A DNA stretch of 64,000 nucleotides from Cyanocohniella sp. LLY (GCA_022241785.1 JAKOMP010000015.1:21221-85220), one strand, 5' to 3'; positions 44,137 through 53,862 are shown, numbered from the stretch's first letter. The notes: generated by a model from the letters alone, not told the origin. A program made the numbers and translations.

Positions 44137-46881
44137 TCAAAACTGCCATCCTACCGTTGCCTGTACCGTGAAAGGCTCACCTGAATTAACACTGTCTATG
44201 TAAGCAGCAGAATCATAGTAGGTAACGTCAAACAAATTTTTGAAATTGAGGGATGCCCGAAATCTATCCTGCTTGTAGAAGATGGCAGCATCAGTGAGGA
44301 AGTAACTGGGCAACTGAAAAGTGTTTGCCAAATCTCCTTGTCGATCGCCTACATAGAAAAGTCCTAATCCAAAGCCTAAACCTTTCAAAGCCCCTTCTTG
44401 GAGTTCATAGCTTGTCCAGAGATTGAAGCTATTTCTAGGGGTATTTGTCAGCAAGTTACCAACAGGAAGCCTATTGTCTTGGGTAATTTGGGCATCATTA
44501 TAGGCATAGCCTGCAATGATATTCCATCCTGGTAAGATTTCGCCGCCAATGTTAAATTCAATGCCTCGGCTGCGCTGTTCACCTGTTTGAATGGAAAAGC
44601 CGACTCTACCAGGTGTTGGATCAGCGGTTGAGATATTAGAACGGGTGAGATCGTAGAAAGCAAGGGTTGCAGAAAGTCTATCAGTCAAATCTGCCTTAAC
44701 CCCAATTTCATATTGAGTGCCGCGTTCTGGTTGAAAGGCACTACCTTCAAACGTGACTCCAGTGACTGGGTTAAAGGATTGGCTGTAGCTGGCATAGAGG
44801 GAAATTGGCACAATAGGCTGATAGACAATGCCTACACGGGGACTAAAGGCATTACCAGATAGGTTTTGTTCAGCATTGGTGATGCGATTTTTTGTAGTTC
44901 CTGTGAATGTATCAAAACGTACACCCAACAGCAGTTTCAGATTATCCATAAATGTAATCTGATCTTGAACATAAATACCTAATGTATCGGTCGAACTATC
45001 GTTACCCACTCTAAAAGTTTCGTTACCAATCGGCTGTCCATAAACAGGATTGAACAGGTCAATTGAAGCGCCTTGGCGGACAATCGTCAGAAAACCGCTC
45101 TGTTGCCTAGTAAGATTAACCCCTGCAACAAGTTGATGCTGAATGCTACCTGTAGTAAACTTACCCACAGTATAAGTATCAGAATTAAAGAATTGTCCAT
45201 CGCTATCACTAGATAAGGCGATTCTACTTAAGGTGCGGTTATCTGTAGCCAACGCATCGTTGAGTAAAGCATCTAAATCACGATCGTTTCGCGAAAATCT
45301 AAAAGCATTGCGTAGCTCCCAGTTTTCACTGAAGCGATGTTGGAGATTGTAGCCCACTGCAAGAGAAGTTATATTGTCGTTTGAATCTGGCTCAGTGTAA
45401 TTGCGATTGCGCGGTATTCTGCCATTCGGATTTGGCAACACACTTCCTACAGCAGGGACACCGATATTACCACTTGAACGTGGGCGATTGAGATATTCAG
45501 CTTCTAATGTGAGTTTGGTGCGATCGCTGATTTGCCAAGTGATGACAGGTGCAATAAAGTATTGCTGTTCCTTGTAGAAGTCAACGAAACTTTCTGTAGT
45601 CAGAGCTTCCATGTTCAGACGATACAACACTGTTTTGCTGTCATTTAATGGACCAGTCAGGTCAACAGCGCCGCGATAAAAATTGAAACTCCCCGCAGAA
45701 GCTTCCAACGAGTAATAGGGTTCCGTGAGTGGCTGTTTGGTGACATAGTTAATTAAGCCTCCGAATGAGCCTTGACCAAAGAGAACCGAAGCTGGTCCCT
45801 TGAGAACTTCAACCCGTTCAATGTTGGCTAGATTAAAGATATTACTCCCAGGATCTCTCAAACCATTTCTAAGAATATCCCTCAAAGCATCAAAGCCTCG
45901 AATGTTGATTGTCGCAGCTCCACTGCGAGATGCGCTATTTTGTGCCTGCGATACACCAGGTACGTTTCTGAGGGCTTCGCTTGGGTTTCTCACCTGTTGA
46001 TCGCGCAGCACTTGCTGAGGCACTACCTGAATCGATTGAGGAATATCGCGCAGAGGTGTGTCGGTTTTGGTGGCAGTTGACGAATCTCTTACACGATAAC
46101 TATCTTGCTCACCTGTCACGACTAACTCAATTGGCTCATCGCCTGCTGATGGTGTCTCCTGCGGTGTTTCACTTGCTGGCTGTTCACCTTCAGGTTGCAG
46201 TGGAGGCTGCATTGCAGTTGCAGTAGGCGTGAAACCAAAAATCAACCCTTCATTACTGTCAAATAACTCAACCGTTGGTAATCCTGTTTCACCCGCCACT
46301 GCCACCCGAATAGTATTAGCATCAAGGTTAGTAACCGTTATCTCAATAATTCCCTCAATTGGGTTTTGGGAACGGAATGTAAACCCATCGCCACTGGGTA
46401 AACGTAATTGAGCATTGGGAATATCAGCGATAAAATTATTTTCAGCACTGTTATTAGTAATTTGCAGTTGTTGTCCTTGAGTCGTCTGTAAAATCACCTC
46501 CACCCCTTTGTCAGTGGGATTAGCTTCCACCCCCGTCACCTGTATTACCTCAGAGGAAGCTGGCGACTGTACAAGTAATTCTGCACTCTGGGAAACCTGC
46601 GGAATCTCATTCAGTTGAAAAATCTTTCTGTTTGATTCCTCTGACTTTGCTCTTTGCAGAGAACTTGCAACTTGAGACGGAAAATCTCGGTGCTTCCTGT
46701 GACTGGAAGTCAATACTGGAGATTTACTGTTTCTGACTCCCAGCGTGTCCTTGATTGTAGATTCTCCTACCGCCCCAGTAGAAGACTCACCTTGATTTAC
46801 CTCACTTCTAGCAGGAGTGCTAATCAACACCACAGCTGCACCCGTCAGCAACAGACTTTGAAACAATTTATCTAACTTCAT
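44137..46881 (-). CDS. TonB-dependent siderophore receptor with AMIN domain, module 2
   Basis: About 914 residues starting at the ATG at 46881 (MKLDKLFQ, then a signal peptide cleaved near STPARSE); an upstream in-frame start at 46908 is less likely. AMIN domain about 140-250, spacer, plug with IQVVPQQVLRDQQVRNPSEA and RVEVLKGPASVLFGQGSFGG, then the barrel ending in TVQATVGWQF. The plug pattern resembles FhuA/hydroxamate-type receptors more than the module 1 receptor does. Both receptors share the AMIN arrangement. Probably imports an Fe-siderophore different from that of module 1. Confidence 0.93.
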   Translation of the reverse strand: MKLDKLFQSLLLTGAAVVLISTPARSEVNQGESSTGAVGESTIKDTLGVRNSKSPVLTSSHRKHRDFPSQVASSLQRAKSEESNRKIFQLNEIPQVSQSAELLVQSPASSEVIQVTGVEANPTDKGVEVILQTTQGQQLQITNNSAENNFIADIPNAQLRLPSGDGFTFRSQNPIEGIIEITVTNLDANTIRVAVAGETGLPTVELFDSNEGLIFGFTPTATAMQPPLQPEGEQPASETPQETPSAGDEPIELVVTGEQDSYRVRDSSTATKTDTPLRDIPQSIQVVPQQVLRDQQVRNPSEALRNVPGVSQAQNSASRSGAATINIRGFDALRDILRNGLRDPGSNIFNLANIERVEVLKGPASVLFGQGSFGGLINYVTKQPLTEPYYSLEASAGSFNFYRGAVDLTGPLNDSKTVLYRLNMEALTTESFVDFYKEQQYFIAPVITWQISDRTKLTLEAEYLNRPRSSGNIGVPAVGSVLPNPNGRIPRNRNYTEPDSNDNITSLAVGYNLQHRFSENWELRNAFRFSRNDRDLDALLNDALATDNRTLSRIALSSDSDGQFFNSDTYTVGKFTTGSIQHQLVAGVNLTRQQSGFLTIVRQGASIDLFNPVYGQPIGNETFRVGNDSSTDTLGIYVQDQITFMDNLKLLLGVRFDTFTGTTKNRITNAEQNLSGNAFSPRVGIVYQPIVPISLYASYSQSFNPVTGVTFEGSAFQPERGTQYEIGVKADLTDRLSATLAFYDLTRSNISTADPTPGRVGFSIQTGEQRSRGIEFNIGGEILPGWNIIAGYAYNDAQITQDNRLPVGNLLTNTPRNSFNLWTSYELQEGALKGLGFGLGLFYVGDRQGDLANTFQLPSYFLTDAAIFYKQDRFRASLNFKNLFDVTYYDSAAYIDSVNSGEPFTVQATVGWQF

Positions 46882-46964
46882 TGATTCACCTACACTCCCT
46901 GACACCACTTGGCAGTATTAAGAAATCTTCCTAACTAAACTGGCAGTGTATGTATAATATGGGA

Positions 46965-47024
46965 TGCGGATTTTGATTTTGAACGCTAGACGGATTTTTT
47001 TTGAACGCTAGACGGATTTTTTCT
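46965..47024 (-). promoter_or_regulatory. Candidate PchR/AraC-type operator and promoter, module 2
   Basis: Minus strand has two direct copies of ATCCGTCTAGCGTTCA and a degenerate third (AATCCGC) leading directly to a TATTATAC -10-like box (about 46954-46961). The distal copy forms the last codons (Lys-Lys-Ser-Val-stop) of the upstream regulator. The spacing (about 23 bases) and sequence match the module 1 operator at 39354-39397. Confidence 0.6.
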
Positions 47025-48027
47025 GATACTGAAAGTATTGTTTGGGATTTAAGCCGAACTTTTTGCGGAAAGCAGAGGCAAAATAACTGCGACTGTCAAA
47101 ACCAACCCTAAATGCCACTTCTTCAACCTTCATTTCTCCTAATACTAAAAGTTGTTTGGCTTTTTCTAGGCGATAGTCGTGCAAATATTTAAATGCAGAT
47201 GTGCCGAAAACTTGACGAAACCCACGTTTCAATTTGAAATCATTTAACCCTACTTGCCGTGCTAACTCCATCAGGCTGGGTGGATTCTCTAAATTATGTA
47301 GTAAAATTTCTTTGGCGTGGTAAATTTTGTCTATATCGATCAAATCCCTGGCTGGAGAGCGATAATTAGAAATATCCTCTTCCTGGAATTGCTGACAATG
47401 AAGGGTAATCAATTCCACAGCCTTACTTTCCAGATACATCTGCTTCAGATATCCTTGATGGGGACACTGGAGAATATGAGATAATACAACCCACATTTCC
47501 TGTGTGATTTCCCCTTGCTGGTAATAGGGCTGTAATTTATCGCCCATTAAGGCTTGGCGCAGAGAAATTGGGATTTGTTCTAAGTCTTCATCGCCAAAAC
47601 TTGAGAAAAATTCCTGCGGTTCGATACTCAGATAAATTCGGGAAAATTTCTCTCCGGCTTTCCAGTATTCAGTTTCTTTGATGTCGCAGTTACATTCTGA
47701 ATAATATCTGCCTATTGATTCATCAGTCTTATCTGTTAAACCGTGGCGTTCAATTCTCACTTTTCCTGAGAGAAAAAAACTCAACCCAAATTGAGATTCA
47801 TCGAAACTATCTCTCATCCACACAAGATCATCAGTAAACGTTTCTTCGTGTATCCAAATAGATAATCCACTGCGTAACTTTGTACCGCAGTGATAGGTAT
47901 TACAGACATCGAGAACCTTTCCTTGGCAGATAGTTTCAACTCCCTTTGATTGAATGGAAAGTATACCCTTTTGCTCACTTTCTGCCTTGAGTTCTTGCCA
48001 ATTTGTATCTGTAAGAATTTTTGTCAT
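47008..48027 (-). CDS. AraC-family (PchR-like) regulator, module 2
   Basis: 339 residues. C-terminal HTH pair (about 240-335) with LMELARQVGLNDFKLKRGFR, VEEVAFRVGFDSRSYFASAF and KKFGLNPKQYFQY. The N-terminal sensor is similar in layout to the module 1 regulator. It is the first gene of the second module and shares its promoter-region block (48201-48232) with regulator 1. Ends Lys-Lys-Ser-Val as part of the operator repeat. Confidence 0.88.
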   Translation of the reverse strand: MTKILTDTNWQELKAESEQKGILSIQSKGVETICQGKVLDVCNTYHCGTKLRSGLSIWIHEETFTDDLVWMRDSFDESQFGLSFFLSGKVRIERHGLTDKTDESIGRYYSECNCDIKETEYWKAGEKFSRIYLSIEPQEFFSSFGDEDLEQIPISLRQALMGDKLQPYYQQGEITQEMWVVLSHILQCPHQGYLKQMYLESKAVELITLHCQQFQEEDISNYRSPARDLIDIDKIYHAKEILLHNLENPPSLMELARQVGLNDFKLKRGFRQVFGTSAFKYLHDYRLEKAKQLLVLGEMKVEEVAFRVGFDSRSYFASAFRKKFGLNPKQYFQYQKKSV

Positions 48028-48541
48028 GGTTTAATAATAATTTATATCATTATCAAGCTAATATATGATCAGGACTGAGGCACTTTTTGGAAGTTACCAG
48101 AATAGCAAAAGCATACTAGATAGGATGCTCATGGTTACTTACAGTCAGCTTGTTGGACATTAATGATAGTCATAGCGATCGCCTTGGCAATCAACTATAT
48201 AATTAAATAAGAATAATTCTTAATTGTTGCATGAATTTGGCTGTAAGAACAGAAACTGAGTATCAAGTCACTTGTTCTCAAATAATCCGCTTTGATTTTT
48301 GATAGCTTACGTGGCGTTAGTGGTATTCAAAAGTATAAAAAATAACTCAGCGAGTGACAACCTAACTACAAAGCTTATTGTATAAGGGAGAGAGCATAAA
48401 AGCCCCGCTGAAAATAGAGGCGCTTATACATCTTTTCCCTCTCTTTCCTGCGGAAAGAATTAGTTTTAGATGCAATCGTCACCGCCCGCCTTATGTCCCG
48501 CCACTGACCCCTAGCTGTCTCAGTGGAGGACTTACTGCAAT
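48028..48541. other. Intergenic region between regulator 2 and ndhD
   Basis: 514 bases. It contains the Fur-box-like block (48201-48232) and, nearer ndhD, an inverted pair CCACTGA/TCAGTGG (48501-48526) that may be part of a transcription end but lacks a T-run. Nothing else supported. Confidence 0.45.
48201..48232 (-). promoter_or_regulatory. Fur-box-like element upstream of AraC regulator 2
   Basis: Contains the perfect palindrome AAGAAT-A-ATTCTT (48209-48221) within AATTAAATAAGAATAATT; TTGTTGCAT follows, as in the copy at 40456-40491. It lies about 175 bases before the regulator start. Confidence 0.5.
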
Positions 48542-50230
48542 TTAGTTAACAACTCCCAAAACAGGCGCTACTTCAGGTGCTGGAATGCTAGGAACTAACA
48601 ACCCCTGGGCATAAATGTGGGGATTTGTTTGTGCGACGATCATCAAAGATTGACGAACCTGAGCATTTATCGCCACAGTCTTGACGTCGTACATTTGCAT
48701 AGCCAGTTTGGGATAAAACCCGATACCGACAATCAACACTAAAAAACAGGCAGCGATAAACACTTCACGCGGTCTGGCATCACTATAAATGGTTTCATCC
48801 GGTAGTAGACAGTCAGTACCAAAACAAGCTGTTCCCTCGTCTTCCTGATTCTCTAAGGCGGCATTATTAACGTCGCACATCAGTGCCGCACTAGTGCCGT
48901 AAAATACCTTTCGCAGCAGGTTAAGTAGGTAAATTGGCGTGAGGATAATTCCCACGGCGGCTAGGAAGACAGTCACAATGCAGAAGGCTGAACTGTAGAC
49001 ATCGCTGGTAGTTATCCCTACAAAAACCGAAAGTTCGCCCACAAAGCCGCTCATACCTGGGAGAGCCAGCGATGCCATGGCGCTTATAGTAAATAGTGCA
49101 AATACTTTGGGCATTACTTGACCAATCCCGCCCATATCATCCATGATCATTGTGCGAGTGCGATCGTAGGTTACACCTGCCAAGAAAAACAGCACCGACG
49201 CGATTAAACCGTGGGAAATCATTTGCAACATAGCGCCACTAATGCCCAAATCGGTAAAGGACGCAATACCCAGCAGTACGAATCCCATGTGAGAAATCGA
49301 CGAATAAGCCAGCCGACGCTTCATATTCGATTGGGCGAGAGAGTTCAACGCACCATAGATAATGTTGACAACCCCCAAAATAGCTAGAACCGGTGCAAAA
49401 TAAATATGTGCATCAGAAAGAATGCCCAGATTTAGGCGAATTAGTCCGTATCCACCCATTTTCAACAGCACACCTGCCAGAATCATCGATACTGGAGACG
49501 AAGCTTCTCCGTGTGCATCAGGCAACCAAGTATGCATGGGGAACACAGCCAACTTGACACCAAAGGCAATCAGCAATCCTGCATATAGCAGCAATTCTAA
49601 ATTCAGCGGGTAGTCTTTTAGTCCTAAATCAACCAAATCAAAAGTGATATTACCACCACCGTAGAGCGCCATTGCCAGTGCTGCTACCAGAATAAATATA
49701 GAAGCCGCAGCCGTATACAGCAAGAATTTTGTAGCCGCATAGCGACGCTTTTGCCCACCCCAAATGCAGATGAGTAGGTATACGGGAATTAGCTCTACTT
49801 CCCACATAATGAAAAACAGCAGCAAGTCTTTGGCGACAAATACCCCTACCTGGGCCGAGTACAGCACAAGCATCAGAAAATAGAAAAAACGGGGTCTGCG
49901 ATCAACTTGCCAAGCTGAAAAAATCGCCAGTGTCGTCACCAGTCCGGCTAAAAGTACAAACGGAACTGATAACCCATCTACAGCAACTGCCCAGTTTAGA
50001 CCTAACTGAGGCATCCATCTATAATTTTCTTCTAGTTGAAAAGTTGCATTGCTGGCATCGTAATGTTGCCAAAAGGCATAGCACATCAAAATTAAGTCTG
50101 CAACACCTACACCCAGTGCATACCATCGTACCCACTTGCCGTCTTTATCGGGTAGCACAGGGATAACCAGAGCAGCAATGAATGGTAGCAGGACAATTGT
50201 GGTTAGCCAGGGAAATTGATCTGCCATCAT
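48542..50230 (-). CDS. ndhD: NAD(P)H-quinone oxidoreductase subunit 4 (NdhD)
   Basis: Antiporter-like membrane subunit of the NDH-1 complex (respiration, cyclic electron flow) in the thylakoid membrane. 562 residues with about 14 hydrophobic helices; conserved blocks are [56 protein letters not shown] and [12 protein letters not shown]. The length and N-terminus suggest the NdhD1/D2 group. Two ATGs are possible (50230 and 50227). It diverges from nirA across a 622-base region that includes a second NtcA-type box. Confidence 0.94.
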   Translation of the reverse strand: MMADQFPWLTTIVLLPFIAALVIPVLPDKDGKWVRWYALGVGVADLILMCYAFWQHYDASNATFQLEENYRWMPQLGLNWAVAVDGLSVPFVLLAGLVTTLAIFSAWQVDRRPRFFYFLMLVLYSAQVGVFVAKDLLLFFIMWEVELIPVYLLICIWGGQKRRYAATKFLLYTAAASIFILVAALAMALYGGGNITFDLVDLGLKDYPLNLELLLYAGLLIAFGVKLAVFPMHTWLPDAHGEASSPVSMILAGVLLKMGGYGLIRLNLGILSDAHIYFAPVLAILGVVNIIYGALNSLAQSNMKRRLAYSSISHMGFVLLGIASFTDLGISGAMLQMISHGLIASVLFFLAGVTYDRTRTMIMDDMGGIGQVMPKVFALFTISAMASLALPGMSGFVGELSVFVGITTSDVYSSAFCIVTVFLAAVGIILTPIYLLNLLRKVFYGTSAALMCDVNNAALENQEDEGTACFGTDCLLPDETIYSDARPREVFIAACFLVLIVGIGFYPKLAMQMYDVKTVAINAQVRQSLMIVAQTNPHIYAQGLLVPSIPAPEVAPVLGVVN

Positions 50231-50310
50231 ATGACTAAGAAATAATACTTATCTATAAATCATGTCATATTATTAAACTTTTTAATAATTTATTAATAAG
50301 TATTTTTCCG

Positions 50311-50324
50311 GTAAAGATTGTTAC
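50311..50324 (-). promoter_or_regulatory. NtcA box 2, candidate ndhD-side site
   Basis: GTA-aagattgt-TAC is a perfect GTA-N8-TAC palindrome. Toward ndhD, TATTAA (50287-50282) lies 23 bases away, an acceptable -10 position although not TAN3T. It may also act as an upstream site for nirA, 153 bases before box 1. Confidence 0.5.
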
Positions 50325-50477
50325 CCAAATTAACAGCATTCAATACTGGCTGTCTATCTGAGGATTTACACACAGAAATAAAGACAGGCTATATTGACGG
50401 TTATTTTTGACTGAAAAAGACTCTAATGCAGAAACTGCATTCAAATGATACATTTTTAACAATTACTTTCAAAAAGC

Positions 50478-50519
50478 GTAGCAATTTATACGATTTTATC
50501 AAAAAAAGCACCTTAACCT
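50478..50519 (+). promoter_or_regulatory. NtcA-activated nirA promoter
   Basis: GTA-gcaattta-TAC (50478-50491) is followed after exactly 22 bases by TAACCT (50514-50519), matching the TAN3T -10 box of class II NtcA promoters. Transcription would start near 50526. Confidence 0.85.
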
Positions 50520-50852
50520 GATAAGTGTCGAAATCGTTACATGAACAGTAACCAAACTTGCTTGACAAATTATCCAAATGTAAAAGACTACAAATTTCCC
50601 CAAATTAATTACGAAGTCACGTTCAGCATCATAAAGGTATCTTGTCGGTCATAAAGTAGTAGATTAGCCACCTGGCAATACTCTTGAGTACGAAAAATTA
50701 GGCACAAACAAATATTCAGTTTTCCTTCGCTAAACCTTGTAGAAACACCAACTCGTAATTCAGATTTTCAAAGATGATGGGTTATTTGAGATTAGGCAAT
50801 TGATCTTTGAGGTTCTTACAACTTATCAGCCACTTGCAATGAGAGTCAGTTT

Positions 50853-52424
50853 ATGACAGTCACAGCAGAAACTACTAAAGTTAATCTCAATAAATTTGAG
50901 AAATTGAAAGCCGAAAAAGATGGACTTGCAGTTAAGGAGGAAATAGAAAAATTTGCCAATCTCGGATGGGAAGCAATGGATGCAACTGACCGAGATCATC
51001 GCCTCAAATGGGTGGGTGTCTTTTTTCGCCCAGTTACCCCTGGTAAATTTATGATGCGGATGCGGATACCTAACGGTATTCTCAACAGCAATCAAATGCG
51101 TGTTTTAGCGTCAGTAGTCCAGCGCTACGGAGATGATGGCAGTGCTGATATTACCACCAGACAAAATATTCAACTGCGGGGGATCAGAATTGAAGACTTA
51201 CCAGATATCTTTAATAGATTTCATGCTGTTGGTTTAACCAGCGTCCAGTCTGGGATGGATAACGTCCGTAATATTACAGGTGATCCAGTAGCCGGGTTGG
51301 ATGCTGATGAATTGTACGACACCAGAGAATTGGTGCAGCAAATTCAGGATATGCTCACCAACAAAGGTCAAGGTAATCCAGAGTTTACCAACCTACCACG
51401 GAAATTTAACATTGCGATCGCCGGGGGACGGGACAATTCAGTTCATGCGGAAATCAATGATTTAGCCTTTGTTCCCGCTTTTAAAGAAGGGAGTGGGGAG
51501 TTGGGAGTTGGGAGTTGGGAAGAACCAATCTTTGGATTTAACGTTCTTGTGGGTGGGTTTTTCTCTGCTAAACGTTGTGAAGCGGCGATTCCTTTGAATG
51601 CTTGGGTGACACCAGAACAGGTAGTAGCTGTATGTAGAGCAGTTTTAGAAGTCTATCGTGACAATGGTTTACGCGCCAATCGTCTAAAATCTCGCCTGAT
51701 GTGGCTACTTGATGAATGGGGTGTAGATAAATTTCGCTCTGAAGTCGAACAGCGTTTAGGTAAATCATTATTACCCGCAACCGCCAAAGACGAAATTGAT
51801 TGGGAAAAACGTGACCATGTTGGGGTATATAAACAAAAGCAACCTGGATTAAATTACGTAGGCTTGCATATACCTGTGGGTCGGTTGTATGCCCAAGACA
51901 TGTTTGAAATTGCCAGTCTAGCAGAGGTTTACGGCAACAGTGAAATTCGCCTGACAGTTGAACAGAATGCGATTATCCCGAATATTCCTGTCTCGCGGAT
52001 AGAAACATTTTTAACAGAACCTTTATTGCAGAGATTTTCCATTAATCCTAATGTGTTGACGCGATCGCTAGTATCTTGCACAGGCTCACAATTTTGCAAC
52101 TTTGCCCTCATCGAAACTAAAAACCGCGCCCTAGAAATGGTGAAAGCCTTAGAAAGCGAGTTAACCCTAACCCAACCCGTACGCATTCATTGGACTGGTT
52201 GCCCCAACTCCTGCGGACAACCCCAAGTTGCAGACATTGGTTTGATGGGAACCAAAGCCCGTAAAAATGGCAAAGCCGTAGAAGGCGTAGACATCTATAT
52301 GGGTGGCAAAGTCGGTAAAGACGCACATTTAGGCGAATGTGTACAAAAAGGTATTCCTTGCGAAGACTTACAGCCAGTGTTACGAGACTTACTCATCCAA
52401 CACTTTGGGGCAAAACCGAACTAA
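50853..52424 (+). CDS. nirA: Ferredoxin-nitrite reductase
   Basis: Reduces nitrite to ammonium with six electrons from ferredoxin; cytoplasmic. 523 residues. Siroheme/[4Fe-4S] cysteines are intact: C409 and C415 (CTGSQFC) and C450 and C454 (CPNSC). Substrate-binding blocks RIPNGILNSNQMRVLASV and DITTRQNIQLRGI are present. At about residues 212-224 a Gly/Ser/Glu/Trp-rich stretch (EGSGELGVGSWEE) is encoded by a heptamer array inserted in frame (51488-51522). First gene of the nitrate operon, 92 bases before nrtA. Confidence 0.95.
   Translation: MTVTAETTKVNLNKFEKLKAEKDGLAVKEEIEKFANLGWEAMDATDRDHRLKWVGVFFRPVTPGKFMMRMRIPNGILNSNQMRVLASVVQRYGDDGSADITTRQNIQLRGIRIEDLPDIFNRFHAVGLTSVQSGMDNVRNITGDPVAGLDADELYDTRELVQQIQDMLTNKGQGNPEFTNLPRKFNIAIAGGRDNSVHAEINDLAFVPAFKEGSGELGVGSWEEPIFGFNVLVGGFFSAKRCEAAIPLNAWVTPEQVVAVCRAVLEVYRDNGLRANRLKSRLMWLLDEWGVDKFRSEVEQRLGKSLLPATAKDEIDWEKRDHVGVYKQKQPGLNYVGLHIPVGRLYAQDMFEIASLAEVYGNSEIRLTVEQNAIIPNIPVSRIETFLTEPLLQRFSINPNVLTRSLVSCTGSQFCNFALIETKNRALEMVKALESELTLTQPVRIHWTGCPNSCGQPQVADIGLMGTKARKNGKAVEGVDIYMGGKVGKDAHLGECVQKGIPCEDLQPVLRDLLIQHFGAKPN
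51488..51522 (+). repeat. In-frame heptamer array inside nirA
   Basis: GGGAGTGGGGAGTTGGGAGT then TGGGAGTTGGGAA: tandem GGGAGTT units of the same kind as the intergenic STRR arrays, here translated as a flexible loop in NirA. Confidence 0.8.
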
Positions 52425-52516
52425 TTCGCAATTCGCAATTACGTTGGTTGAAATCTACCTAACTACCAGGACTGCATCTGTCGCATTCTTTTCATTCATC
52501 AAGCACTACTAAGCAA

Positions 52517-53812
52517 ATGACAAACTTTCCTAGAAGAAAATTCATTTTTACCGCAGGTGCGGCAGCAGCAGCTTCTCTTTTAGCTCATGGTTGTACAAAT
52601 AATTCTCAATCAGGTACAACAGCTACTAACGTCTCCTTAGCCGCTAACGCACCGCAAGTAGAGACAACCCAAGCTAAGTTAGGATTTATTGCCTTAACTG
52701 ACTCTGCACCTTTAATTATCGCTAAAGAAAAAGGCTTCTTTGCCAAATATGGCATGACTGATGTCGAGGTAATCAAGCAAACATCCTGGCCAGTCACCCG
52801 CGATAACTTAGCAATTGGTTCAGGTGGTGGTGGTATTGATGGCGCACATATCCTCAGCCCCATGCCTTATCTGATGACCATCAATAATATAGTGCCTATG
52901 TATATTTTGGCACGATTAAATACTAACGGGCAGGCAATTTCAGTTGCTAATAGATTTAAAGAAGCTAACGTTCAATTAGAAAGCACAGTACTGAAAGAAG
53001 CAGCATCTAAAGCCAAAGCTGCACAAAACTCCTTAAAAATGGGTATGACCTTTCCTGGTGGTACACACGATTTGTGGATGCGCTATTGGTTAGCAGCAGG
53101 CGGTATAAATCCTGATCAAGATGTTGTGCTATCTCCCGTACCACCACCACAAATGGTGGCCAATATGAAAGTCAATACCATTGATTCCTTCTGTGTAGGC
53201 GAACCTTGGAACGCTCAATTAGTTAACCAAAACATCGGTTATTCAGCCTTAGTGACAGGCGAATTATGGCAAGATCATCCAGAAAAAGCCTTCGCCATGC
53301 GACAAGATTGGGTTGACCAAAACCCCAACGCTGCACAAGCACTATTAATGGCGGTTTTAGAAGCACAACAATGGTGTGACCAGGCAGAAAACGTAGAAGA
53401 AATGTGCAAAATCTGCTCGGAACGTAAATACTTTAACGTTGCAGCTGCCGATATTATGGAAAGATCCAAAGGCAATATTGATTACGGCGACGGACGCACA
53501 GAACAAAACTTCCAATACCGGATGAAATTTTGGACAGATAACGCTTCTTATCCTTATAAGAGTCATGATATTTGGTTCCTGACCGAAAATATTCGTTGGG
53601 GTTATTTACCACAAAATACTCAAGTCAAAGAAATTGTTGACCAGGTAAATAAAGAAGACCTGTGGAAACAAGCAGCTAAAGCAATCGGCGTACCTGATTC
53701 TCAAATTCCTACTAGTACTTCTCGCGGGGTAGAAACTTTCTTTGATGGTGTGACATTCGACCCAGAAAAACCAGAAGAATATTTGAATAACTTGAAAATC
53801 AAGAAAGTTTAG
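52517..53812 (+). CDS. nrtA: Nitrate/nitrite ABC transporter substrate-binding protein
   Basis: 431 residues. Twin-arginine/lipoprotein leader PRRKFIFTAGAAAAASLLAH with lipobox cysteine in AHGC, so probably exported folded by Tat and anchored to the membrane facing the periplasm. The NrtA/CmpA-type body has FIALTDSAPLIIAKEKGFF, MGMTFPGGTHDLWMRYWLAA, CVGEPWNAQLV and DIMERSKGNIDYG. It belongs to the NrtABCD nitrate importer; NrtA rather than the bicarbonate CmpA is chosen from the operon. 50 bases before nrtB. Confidence 0.94.
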   Translation: MTNFPRRKFIFTAGAAAAASLLAHGCTNNSQSGTTATNVSLAANAPQVETTQAKLGFIALTDSAPLIIAKEKGFFAKYGMTDVEVIKQTSWPVTRDNLAIGSGGGGIDGAHILSPMPYLMTINNIVPMYILARLNTNGQAISVANRFKEANVQLESTVLKEAASKAKAAQNSLKMGMTFPGGTHDLWMRYWLAAGGINPDQDVVLSPVPPPQMVANMKVNTIDSFCVGEPWNAQLVNQNIGYSALVTGELWQDHPEKAFAMRQDWVDQNPNAAQALLMAVLEAQQWCDQAENVEEMCKICSERKYFNVAAADIMERSKGNIDYGDGRTEQNFQYRMKFWTDNASYPYKSHDIWFLTENIRWGYLPQNTQVKEIVDQVNKEDLWKQAAKAIGVPDSQIPTSTSRGVETFFDGVTFDPEKPEEYLNNLKIKKV

Positions 53813-53862
53813 GCTGTAATCACTGCTTGCGTAGTCCAATAATTGAACAGGAGAAATTAGAA

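Larger units (their letters stand above)
50231..50852. promoter_or_regulatory. Divergent ndhD/nirA regulatory region
   Basis: 622 bases containing two perfect NtcA boxes (separate entries), a GTTAC-N7-GTAAC inverted repeat (50536-50552) near the predicted nirA transcription start, and a leader of about 325 bases before nirA. NtcA is the cyanobacterial nitrogen-control activator; the region fits nirA operon promoters of Anabaena, which also bind NtcB. Confidence 0.8.

Noticed and set aside
48480..48530. CCCGCCACTGACCCC resembles part of a cobalamin riboswitch
   Set aside because: The other conserved riboswitch segments (including a B12 box in the right order) are absent, and the downstream gene on that strand is not B12-related.
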